A stretch of DNA of 64,000 nt from Pyropia haitanensis. Taxonomy: Eukaryota > Rhodophyta > Bangiophyceae > Bangiales > Bangiaceae. Positions within the stretch are counted from its first letter, which is position 1; the number at the start of each line of letters is the position of its first letter. Position numbers and translations under genes: made by a program. The DNA is taken from positions 6,859,485-6,923,484 of the forward strand of contig SDUX01000002.1 in assembly GCA_008729055.1 (NCBI GenBank), read 5' to 3'. The notes beneath the pieces are model-generated. The model did not search any database. It worked only from the letters and a program-made list of their open reading frames with translations, and was not told where the DNA came from. Positions 56,249 through 64,000 of the stretch are shown one piece after another.

Positions 56249-57432
56249 TCACGACACATGCTCAGCTTTAAATTCTAGATCACAAACGCTTACACAGAAG
56301 AAGTGTGCTGTCGACTCAAGGAATAGACTTTCGGGAATATGTATTTGGCTACCCCGTCGGGTAAACTTCTGGGGCGCTGTGTCGCCCCGCGCCCGACGCG
56401 GCCCGCCCGGTCGACACCGCCGCCCGCCTCCGCCACCGCCATCCCCCTTCCCGCCCGTCCCGCCGCCGGGGCTCCAGCGAGTGCCACGCCGGTCTGGCCG
56501 TGTCACTGCGGCGCCCGTACCACGACCGCATCCCCCCTCCCTCCTCCCCCCCATATCCTGTGGGGGTGTCGCGACGCGGTGCGCGGCGCCCGTTTTTTTT
56601 TTTTTCTTGAGTGGCTGCTTTCCGCTAGTTCTTTGGCGCCGTCCCAGAGACCTGCCCCCCCCCCCCGCCGCCGTGCCGCGCCGCGCCGCGTCCCCCGTCC
56701 TGCCGCCTCGCTGTCGGCCGCTGTCACCGCCGCCGCGGCGGCCAAGCGTGGGGCGTGTCACGGCGCCCGTTGTGGTCTGTGGGTTTGCGCGGGTCGACGC
56801 TGCGCGTCGTCGGTGGGCAGGGGCGTTGGTGGAGGGGGCGGCGGGCGGGCGGGGAGCGCCGCGCGGCTGTGCGCGTGACGACGCGGGGGGGGGGGTGGGC
56901 GCCAGCCGGGCCGGTCCTGTGGGGGGCGGCCCCACGCCGCGCGCATCGTGCCGCGGTTTGGGGGAGGGGGAGGGGGGGGCGACCGGCGGCGGCGGCGAGT
57001 GGCGGGTGGCGACCGGCGGCGGCGGCGGACGCGGGGGCGGAAACAGTGCGGCGCGCATCGGGCGGCGAGCGCGCACACCCGTGGCACGGCCGCGCCTGAC
57101 GCGCGGGCGGCGGGCACCCGCGCACGCCGCGCGCGGTCGGGGGAGCGTTGCGCTACGGCAGCTGCGGCGTGTCGGGGAGGGGGGTGGAGGCGTTGTCCCT
57201 CGCTGGTGCGCGGGGCGGCCCGTGCCGCGCGGGGGCGGCGTTGGTGCTGTCAACCCCGCCCTACTTCCCCGCCTCTGACCCCGACCCGTCGGGAGCGCCT
57301 CTGTCCGACCGAGCGTGTCGGAGTTTTATAGTTGATTCCATCCCGCCGCCGGTCGTTGCCGACCGCCGCTTGGCGCTGCTGCCCCCTTTGTGGCTGCCGC
57401 CCATCCCCTCCGCGCGGCCGGTGCGTACCACC
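56249..57432. promoter_or_regulatory. Upstream region of phospholipase D
   Basis: AT-richer at 56250-56345, then GC-rich. It has a T12 tract at about 56592-56604 and a short tandem GGCGGGTGGCGACCGGCGGC-like duplication near 56980-57030. The phospholipase D frame stays open upstream to 57148, but with no C2 similarity before 57433. No gene is recognised. Confidence 0.4.
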
Positions 57433-59826
57433 ATGGTGTTGCTTCACGGCCGCCTGCGGGTGGGCATCTATGAAGGGCGGGAGCTGTGGTCGGCGGACCG
57501 CTCCCTCCGCGAGCGGTGCATGCAGTCGTGCCTCTCCTCCCTCGTCATTGACCCGTACGTGACGGTGCGGCTGGGCCTCAAACGCATCGTCAAGACCGCC
57601 ACCATCCAAAACACCGACACCCCCGAGTGGGACCTGGACGAGTCGTACGACCTGGCCAACGACGTGACCAAGCTGGTCGTCCACGTGAAGGCCAACAGCA
57701 GCGCCATGTGCATTCGGCTGTCGCCGCACAAGTCGCTCGGCTACATCAAGCTGGACGCGGAGGAGCTGGTGGCGGGCAAGGAGCTGAGCGGGTGGGTGTC
57801 CCTGCAGGGCCGCACCCGCCTGTCGCGGGAGAAGAACCGGGGGCAGCTGCGGCTGCTGATCAAATTTACACCACTCGAGGACCTGCAGGTCAATGACCCA
57901 CACGTGATGCCCTGCTACTGGCCGGTGCGGCACGGCTGCCGCGTGACACTCTACCAGGACGCCCACACACCGCGTGGGTCCCTGGAGCCGTCGGCGTTTG
58001 AGTCGCAGGGGCTGGCGGTCCCCGAAACGGTGTCGGCATGGACGGACATGTACGAGGCCATTCGCGACGCCAAGCACGTCATCTACATCATGGGCTGGTC
58101 CGTCTGGGTGGACGTGGTGATGGTGCGGAACGGGGACGATGCGGCGGCGATGCCGCTCGGGAAGCTGCTGCTGCGAAAGGCGGACGAGGGGGTGCGCGTG
58201 AACCTGCTGGTGTGGGACGAGGTGCTGTCGACGGACCTGCCCTTTTTCCGCTCGACGGGGCTGATGGACACCAAGGACGAGCAGCTGCGCGACTTTTTCA
58301 AGAACACCAAGGTTAACACGGCCATTGTACCGCGCGTGGCCGACGACACGGCCAAGAGTTCGATTGCGGGCGCGTCGGTCAGTGGCCTCTTTACCCACCA
58401 CTCCAAGGCGGTGGTGGTGGACACGGACGCGGACGGTTCCAAGCGGCGGCTGGTGGCGTTTGTGGGCGGCCTGGACCTCACGTACGGGCGGTACGACACG
58501 CCATCGCACTCCCTCTTCGAGACGCTGCGCACGACGCACTCGGAGGACTTTCACAACGCTTGCTTCAACGTCTCCAAGGAGAAGGGCCCGCGGGAGCCAT
58601 GGCACGATATTCATTGTCGAGTGGACGGGGGCATTGCGCGTGACGTGGCCGAGTACATGGAGGAGCGATGGCGGGGCCAGGCGAGCAAGAAGCTGCAGGA
58701 CGCACTGGTGGACTTGGACGACGCGGCCGTGTACGTGCCTGGCTCGTCCAGCACCAAGGACAAGAACACCTGGTCTGCCCAGATGTTCCGCTCTTGCGAC
58801 GAGCGGTCGGCACACATGGACGTGGAGCGGGGCGGGCTGGTCACCAAGAAGGGCCGTCTCATAGACAAGTCGATCCAGCGCGCGTATGTGCACCACATCC
58901 GGCGGGCGCAGCGATACGTGTACATTGAAAACCAATACTTTTTGGGCTCGTCGCACGAGTGGGTGCACGACCGCCACAAGGATGCACAGCACCTGGTGCC
59001 GCTGGAGCTGGTGCTCAAGATTGAGGACAAGATTCGGCGGAAGGAGCGGTTCGCGGTGTACGTCACCATCCCGCTGTGGTCTGAAGGTCCGGCCGCGGAC
59101 AAGGCCACCCAGGAGGTGATCTTTTGGCAGTACCGCACCGTTGAGATGATGTACTCTCGGGTGCACGCGGCCCTCAAGGAGGCGGGCAGCACCGCCAAGG
59201 TTACCGACTATCTCAACTTTTTCTGCCTGGGCAACAGGGAAGCGGTGCCGCCGGGTGGGGACCCCAACGTTGTGGAAGGTGACGGCGTGGCTCCGACGCC
59301 CGACGAGCTGTTGCTGGCCAAGACGCGGCGCCACCAGATCTACGTCCACGCCAAGATGATGATTGTGGACGACGAGGTGATTGTGCTGGGCTCGGCCAAC
59401 ATCAATGAGCGCAGTATGAACGGCGCGCGCGACACGGAGGCGGCGGTGGGGGCGTACCAGCCCCACCACATGCTCACGCGCACGGAGGACGGAGAGCTGG
59501 GCGGAAAGACCGCCGAGGTGTATCCCGACGGCGACGTGGCCGCCTTCCGCAAGAGCCTGTGGGTAGAGCACACGTCGGTCATGCCCGACGTCTTCCGTGA
59601 CCCCGCCAGCCTGGCTTGTGTGCACCGCATGCGGGAGCTGGGGGAGGAGGGGTGGCAGCAGTTTGTGGGCGACGAGGTGGTTACGATGAAGCACCACCTG
59701 ATGCTCTACCCGTACGTAGTGGATGAAGACGGGGAGGTGGAGCCGCGGGTCAAGTGCTTCCCGGACACGCAGGGCACGATCAAGGGCGATGACTCGATCT
59801 TGTTGCCGAACTTGCTGACTGCCTAG
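57433..59826 (+). CDS. C2-type phospholipase D
   Basis: A 797-residue plant-type phospholipase D that hydrolyses phosphatidylcholine or similar lipids to phosphatidic acid. Residues 1-145 form a C2 domain (LLHGRLRVGIYEGREL, DPYVTVRLGLKRIVKTATI, TPEWDLDESYDL) for Ca/lipid binding. The two HKD catalytic motifs are intact: THHSKAVVVD (His323, Lys325, Asp330) and YVHAKMMIVD (His639, Lys641, Asp646), the second followed by the conserved GSANINERSMNG. Also present are IYIMGWSVWVDV, FVGGLDLTYGRYDT, PWHDIHCRVDG and YIENQYFLGSS. ATG 57433 has a good context (ACCACCATGG) and starts the C2 domain directly. The frame is intronless with balanced codons. TAG at 59824-59826, with AATAAA 145 bp downstream. 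It converges on the ABC ATPase. Confidence 0.97.
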   Translation: MVLLHGRLRVGIYEGRELWSADRSLRERCMQSCLSSLVIDPYVTVRLGLKRIVKTATIQNTDTPEWDLDESYDLANDVTKLVVHVKANSSAMCIRLSPHKSLGYIKLDAEELVAGKELSGWVSLQGRTRLSREKNRGQLRLLIKFTPLEDLQVNDPHVMPCYWPVRHGCRVTLYQDAHTPRGSLEPSAFESQGLAVPETVSAWTDMYEAIRDAKHVIYIMGWSVWVDVVMVRNGDDAAAMPLGKLLLRKADEGVRVNLLVWDEVLSTDLPFFRSTGLMDTKDEQLRDFFKNTKVNTAIVPRVADDTAKSSIAGASVSGLFTHHSKAVVVDTDADGSKRRLVAFVGGLDLTYGRYDTPSHSLFETLRTTHSEDFHNACFNVSKEKGPREPWHDIHCRVDGGIARDVAEYMEERWRGQASKKLQDALVDLDDAAVYVPGSSSTKDKNTWSAQMFRSCDERSAHMDVERGGLVTKKGRLIDKSIQRAYVHHIRRAQRYVYIENQYFLGSSHEWVHDRHKDAQHLVPLELVLKIEDKIRRKERFAVYVTIPLWSEGPAADKATQEVIFWQYRTVEMMYSRVHAALKEAGSTAKVTDYLNFFCLGNREAVPPGGDPNVVEGDGVAPTPDELLLAKTRRHQIYVHAKMMIVDDEVIVLGSANINERSMNGARDTEAAVGAYQPHHMLTRTEDGELGGKTAEVYPDGDVAAFRKSLWVEHTSVMPDVFRDPASLACVHRMRELGEEGWQQFVGDEVVTMKHHLMLYPYVVDEDGEVEPRVKCFPDTQGTIKGDDSILLPNLLTA

Positions 59827-60759
59827 GCTCTGTCGCTGGCCCGCCTTGATTCGGTCTCGCCTCCTTGCCTGCCTGGGTCTCGCGTCTGTCAACACGCGCA
59901 CGCTCGTGCATGTGGGGCATCCACTGTTCTGCTTATTCCGTCTCTTGTTGCTACTCACACCTCTTCCCACAATAAAGGTCTCGAACGCCAGGGCCGCCGT
60001 CCCCTCACCACCGCCGCGACCGCTGTCACACCCACTCCCCTCCCCCTCCCCCCCCTCCCACCCCACCACCGCCGCCGCGCTCCCGACGCAGGCCACTCCC
60101 CTCTACCGAAGACTGGCACGCGCCTCGTATACCTAGAGGGTGATGTCCCCGACACGGGCAGACGGGCGGTCCAAGTCGGTCGGCACGACACTCTTCCGCC
60201 CTCCCTGTGTACTGTATTGCGGCGTCCGCAGCAGCAGTCGCAGCCATACCGCTGAGGCAGCGTCGGCAGCTGCTGCAACGACGGCTATTTGCGGTGTTAT
60301 AGCCTATTGTCTCTGACTCAGAACAAAAAGGGATGTGCAGTACGGTCCAGGACCCGTGGTAGGGACCAGTCGGTGGCCACCACGAGAGGCAGGACAGACG
60401 GGCGGGCACGTGCGCATCAACAGACTCAGTTCTTTTCAGTCATCTACAGGTGGGGCGGCCGCCCACGCGAACCTCTCTGCTTCCCTGGTTATCGCCCTGC
60501 TGGCACACCGAGCACCAAGCTGGTGTGGGAGTGCTGCCAGCAGCACCTGTGACGCGCTCGAATCACGGATGGCGAGTGCAAAAAACGCGCCGACGCCCAC
60601 CCAGAATACAAGACGCGTACAAAAAAAAAAGAAAGACGACGGGGTCCCCGCTGTCTGCTCGCCAAGCGGCTGTGCCAGAGCAGCCCATGCCCACCCACCC
60701 ACCCGCCTCCTAGCGACGCCGCCGTCCGCACACCCGGCGCGCCACGCGCCGCCGCGCCC
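59827..60759. other. Convergent intergenic region
   Basis: Contains the phospholipase D poly(A) signal, C-rich DNA near 60000-60070 and an A10 tract near 60621. No coding frame is recognised. Confidence 0.45.
59971..59976 (+). terminator. Candidate poly(A) signal of phospholipase D
   Basis: AATAAA 145 bp after the phospholipase D stop codon, in a T/C-rich context. Position and strand fit a 3' end signal. Confidence 0.5.
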
Positions 60760-62106
60760 TCACCGCATGCTCTCTTTCCTCATCTGCGCGGCGTTGCGGG
60801 ACGCCTTGGCCGCCCGGTCCGCCTCGGCCAGCACGCTGCCCGTCGCTTGCAGGTACACGTCGCCGAGGCTTGGCCGCGAGTGGCTAAACCCAAACATCTC
60901 CGCCCAGCCCGCGGCGCGCACCACCCCCACCACCGCGTCAACGGCGTCGCCGCCAACGCCCGGCACGACCGCCTCGATGGCGTTGCCGAGCCCCTCGTTG
61001 ACCATCGCCGACGACGCGACGCCCCGGTCGACGAGCGCCGCCGCCACCTGCCGCGCGTCGGCAGCGTCGGTAAACTCCTCCAGCCGGATGGTCACGCGCG
61101 TGCCGCCGACGGCGCTCTTGAGCGATGACGGCGTGCCGACGGCCAGGATGGTGCCGCGGTCCATGATGGCCACCCGGTCGGCCAAGTACTCCACCTCCTC
61201 CAGGTAGTGGGACGTGAGGATGATGGTGCCGCCCGCGTCGCGGACCGCGCGGAGCACATCCCAAATGACAGTGCGGGAGGCCAGGTCCAGGCCCACCGTC
61301 GGCTCGTCCAGGATCAGCAGCCCCGGGTTGTTGAGCAGCCCCAGCGCAATGTCCAGCCGCCGCACGACGCCGCCGCTGTACGTGCCCGTCTGGCGGTCGA
61401 TAAACTCGCCCAGGTGGAGCACCCGTATCAGGTAGGCAATGTTGCGCGCCGCGCGGTCGCGGGGGATGTGGTTGAGCCCCGCAAACAGCTCCAGGTGCTC
61501 CCGCCCCGTGAGCACCTTGTCCACCCCCGCGGACTGCTCGACCACCCCAATCACCTGCCGCGCAATGTCCGGGTGCGCCCGCGCGTCGAGGCCAAACACG
61601 CGGATGTCGCCCGCGTCGGGCCGATCCAGCGTCGACAGGCAGCGGAGGGTGGTGGTCTTGCCGCACGCGTTGGGGCCGAGCAGCCCGAAAATCTCGCCCT
61701 GGTACACCGTCAGGCTGACGCCGTCCATGGCGCGGATGACCTTTTTGGGCGACCGCGCCGTGCCCTTGCGCTTGCGCTCGCGGATGGTGAAGGAGCGGCG
61801 GCAGTCGGTCATGACCACCGCCGGCACGTCGGGGGTGATGACGGGGGGGACAAACGCGGGCGGGCCAAACGGCCAGGGCAGGGCGTCCCGCCAGCCCATG
61901 GTTGGTTGTTGCTGCCGCCGCGGCTGCTGCAGCTGCGGCGGCCGCTCCAGGGGTAGGGCGGAGGCGGAGCGCCGGCGCCCGGCGGGCGCGCAGCCCGCCG
62001 CGTCATGGGGCGACCGGCGGCTGGTGCAGCGCGCCCATTGGGACGTCCTCAACGCCGGGGGGGGGGTCCAACCAGACGAAAAGGCAGCGGCGGGTGACGG
62101 GGGCAT
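60760..62106 (-). CDS. DrrA-type ABC transporter ATPase, probably plastid
   Basis: A 448-residue ATP-binding subunit of the bacterial-type ABC-2/DrrA exporters, with no transmembrane part of its own. Residues 1-70 are Ser/Arg/Pro-rich with no acidic run, as in plastid transit peptides. Walker A reads GPNACGKT (144-151), Q-loop VVEQSAGVDKVLTG, signature YSGGVVRRLDIALGL (243-257), Walker B LLILDEPTVGLD (263-274) and H-loop ILTSHYLEEVEYLADRVAI. The usual GPNGAGKT is changed to Ala-Cys, but the Gly-Lys-Thr that binds phosphate is kept. The signature is YSGG-V, not LSGGQ. The C-terminal DUF4162-like part (VTIRLEEFTDAADARQV... PSLGDVYLQATG) fits DrrA. ATG 62106; TGA 60760-60762. Plastid location and partner permease are inferred. 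Confidence 0.9.
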   Translation of the reverse strand: MPPSPAAAFSSGWTPPPALRTSQWARCTSRRSPHDAAGCAPAGRRRSASALPLERPPQLQQPRRQQQPTMGWRDALPWPFGPPAFVPPVITPDVPAVVMTDCRRSFTIRERKRKGTARSPKKVIRAMDGVSLTVYQGEIFGLLGPNACGKTTTLRCLSTLDRPDAGDIRVFGLDARAHPDIARQVIGVVEQSAGVDKVLTGREHLELFAGLNHIPRDRAARNIAYLIRVLHLGEFIDRQTGTYSGGVVRRLDIALGLLNNPGLLILDEPTVGLDLASRTVIWDVLRAVRDAGGTIILTSHYLEEVEYLADRVAIMDRGTILAVGTPSSLKSAVGGTRVTIRLEEFTDAADARQVAAALVDRGVASSAMVNEGLGNAIEAVVPGVGGDAVDAVVGVVRAAGWAEMFGFSHSRPSLGDVYLQATGSVLAEADRAAKASRNAAQMRKESMR

Positions 62107-62560
62107 CGCGACCAGGCCGCCGACCAGGGCGGGGGCGGGGAGGGGGCGGCGCGACTGACGCGGCGGGCGCGGTTGCAGCCGCGGGCAGCCGCGGTGCCGA
62201 CCGCGGACAAGGAGGCGCAAACGCACCCACACCACGCGTCGCTGATTGCCGCTGCTGACCCAACCCAGGCAGTGTCGACGCGACTGTCTGGCCATTGGCG
62301 CCATATGGCAGTGTTCTGACCGTCCGTGCCTGACAGTCGCAGTCAAGGCGATCGAAGAACCGGGTGAGCAATCCTGATCATCATTGCACAGGAGCAGGTA
62401 AGTATATGGTGCTTCCTATATAGATTGGATGTTAACGGTACGTGAAGGTGCATGAAATCGCTGCGTGGACCAATGTAATCGCACCTGCACGTCCGACCAA
62501 CAACTACTTTTTAGCGAAAGCACAGTAGTAGTACAACCTGTGGCTCGTGTTTCGGCGGAT
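62107..62560. promoter_or_regulatory. AT-richer region upstream of the ABC ATPase, with a strong splice donor
   Basis: 62340-62520 is notably AT-rich, with a reverse TATA-like TATATAG near 62418, a CCAAT at about 62471 and, on the plus strand, a perfect splice donor CAGGTAAGTAT (GT at 62398-62399). It may drive the ABC gene leftward and a spliced transcript rightward. Confidence 0.4.
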
Positions 62561-64000
62561 GCGCGAGAGTGCCTTTCGCTTGAACAGCGCGGGACTCTGC
62601 GTTGGCCGTCGCAAGCCTCAGGCCGGCAGGCAATCCGTGGGTAGCGGCAGCAACCGCGGCTGTCGTTGCAAGCGTTGGGGGCATGGCGGGTGCTGGGGGC
62701 TGCTGTGCCGCTGCCGCCGCCGTCCGTGGCGGTGGTCTCGGCGGCGGTCTGCGCACCCCCCGGCGGTCAGCGTCTGGGCGTCGGCAGCCGTCGCCGCCGC
62801 CGCCGCCATCGACTGACGTCTGGACTCTGCCCTGACACGGAGCTGGCCTGAACGGCCCTGCTCCTGGCCAAGTTACCTGGTGCTCGCGGCGGCTCACCTG
62901 GCACTTGCCGACGACGTTTTTCCTGGCGATGGTGCCCCCTCCCGCCCGCCCGCGGGCGGCGGCGGCTCCCAACCGGCGACCTGTGCGACGGTGTGCCGCG
63001 TGGAGGCGCCCGTCTCGGTGCCGACCAAGGTGGCCGCCGCGGTCGCCTACCGTTGCACCCTGTGGCGCCCTGTTTTCCCTGCGCGTCGGTGCGCCCCTGC
63101 AGACGGGATGGAGCGGCTGCTGGACCACCTGTGGACGGGGGAGGGCGTCAGCCCGACGACCGTGACCGGCTGCGGGCGGCGTTATCGCACGGCTGAGGCC
63201 AAGACGGGGATCCTCCTGCGGCTGGCGAGCGGCCCGTCGCTGTCGGGTGACGGGCGCGAACGTGCTGGTGTGGGGGGGCGGCGCCGGCGCTTGGGCCCGG
63301 GGCTGCCGCCGCCTTGCCAGTGCGGGCGCGTGTCCAGGACGCGTGGCGCCGCTCGGGCTTGGCCTTCCCGCGCCGCCGTCCCTGCGCGGCTGGTGCCCGC
63401 GGCTGTAGCCGTTGCCACCGACGCGGCTGTGGGGGGTTTCATGTGCGGGGGGGGAGTCGCGCTGGCGCAGCTCCACGCGTCTGTCGCGGCGCCTGTGGCG
63501 TCGCCGTCGCTGACGGCCGCGGCGGTGGCGACGGCGCGGGCGGTAGCGGGTGAGAGTGCGTTTGAGAACGACGCGGAGTTCCTGTCGGGGCGGCTCGTCT
63601 CTCTGTGTCCGCCCCCCACCGGCGCTGCCGCGCATGGCGGTCGCCCGCGGCGGGCGACGGTCGGCTGTGGTTGCCGGCGCGGCGGCATGGTAGGTGCGTT
63701 CCCCCTCGCTTCCCCCCCCCGCCCAATGGCGCCCCGCTCTTGCCCGACGCCGACGGTCCCCGACAGGGGGCGTGGTCGGTGACGGTTGCTGCCGCGGGGA
63801 AAGACGGCCGCCCCGCCGTGGTTGCATACGCTCAGCGGAAGGGGGGGAGGGGGCGCGCGTCATGGAGCGGCGGACGCGGTGCGTGTGGCCGCGACGCCTC
63901 TTCGTGGGGGGGGCCGAGCGGCTTGCGATGCGGGGCGGTGGTGGATGGGGACGATGACGAGGGCGGGGGGGGGGGGGCGGGGGATGCCTGCGGGGGTGGC
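62561..64000 (+). other. Possible spliced gene at the right edge, unassigned
   Basis: The most protein-like plus frame (about 62880-63260) reads ADDVFPGDGAPS, TVCRVEAPVSVPTKVAAAV, GMERLLDHLWTGEGVSPTTV and YRTAEAKTGILLRLASG, then becomes low complexity; near 63480 a second run reads LAQLHASVAAPVASPSLTAAA and GESAFENDAEFLSGRLVSLC. No ATG precedes it in frame, so upstream exons would be needed, which fits the donor at 62398. I recognise no family. It may continue past the window. Confidence 0.3.

Noticed and set aside
57250..60096. 948-codon minus-strand open frame
   Set aside because: It is antisense to phospholipase D and arises from GC-rich third positions; no domain is recognised.
1..64000. 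tRNA and rRNA genes
   Set aside because: Looked for by eye, including TTCGA-type T-loops, and none with a matching acceptor stem was found; a covariance-model scan would be decisive.

Overview
The window looks like a compact nuclear genome segment from a very GC-rich photosynthetic eukaryote. Almost every gene is a single open frame; only one intron is well supported. Several products are plant or algal in type: a plant PHR2-like truncated photolyase, a DUF1995 protein with a plastid-targeting-like leader, a C2-type phospholipase D, a PP2C phosphatase, a plastid-type DrrA-like ABC ATPase, and a TEN1 telomere protein. Others are general eukaryotic proteins: NSF, Pus10, a Spg1/Tem1 GTPase, a MYDGF-like protein, and a Ulp2/SENP6-type protease. 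Intron poverty, extreme GC and Ala/Gly/Pro homopolymers fit a bangiophyte red alga (Porphyra/Pyropia-like). That placement is an inference; a GC-rich green alga or another protist is not excluded.

Layout. 0-10 kb: Spg1-like GTPase (-) and Pus10 (+) diverge from a CCAAT-box-rich island; Pus10 converges on a large Ulp2-type SUMO protease (-). 10-17 kb: gene-poor, with three inverted-repeat-bounded elements that look like DNA transposons or MITEs, plus a 75-nt hairpin. 17-23 kb: PHR2-like photolyase (+) converging on a PP2C phosphatase (-). 23-26.4 kb: intergenic. 26.4-37.8 kb: the densest part, with TEN1 (-, one intron), sulfotransferase (-), an Ala-rich protein (+), MYDGF-like (-), NSF (+) and an acidic, probably nuclear protein (-). 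37.8-43.2 kb: no recognisable gene. 43.2-50.7 kb: a five-helix tweety/prominin-like membrane protein (+), DUF1995 (-) and a secreted or membrane propeller-like protein (-). 50.7-57.4 kb: mostly non-coding, with a GATAAC palindrome cluster and one possible spliced gene. 57.4-62.1 kb: phospholipase D (+) converging on the ABC ATPase (-). The last 2 kb may start another spliced gene.

A pervasive feature is that conserved protein similarity jumps frame exactly at mononucleotide G or C runs in Pus10, the Ulp2-like protease, PP2C, DUF1995, the propeller protein, the MYDGF-like protein and probably PHR2. Motifs on both sides stay intact, so I read these as live genes with homopolymer length errors, or possibly length polymorphism, and not as pseudogenes. 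Coordinates for those genes are outer limits.

Functionally the genes are ordinary housekeeping: vesicle fusion (NSF), lipid signalling (PLD), tRNA modification (Pus10), SUMO cycling (Ulp2-like), telomere capping (TEN1), plastid functions (DUF1995, ABC ATPase, perhaps PHR2), and possibly sulfated-polysaccharide synthesis (sulfotransferase). There is no sign of an operon or a dedicated gene cluster. The novelty lies mainly in the uncharacterised inverted-repeat elements and in the low-complexity architecture of the proteins.
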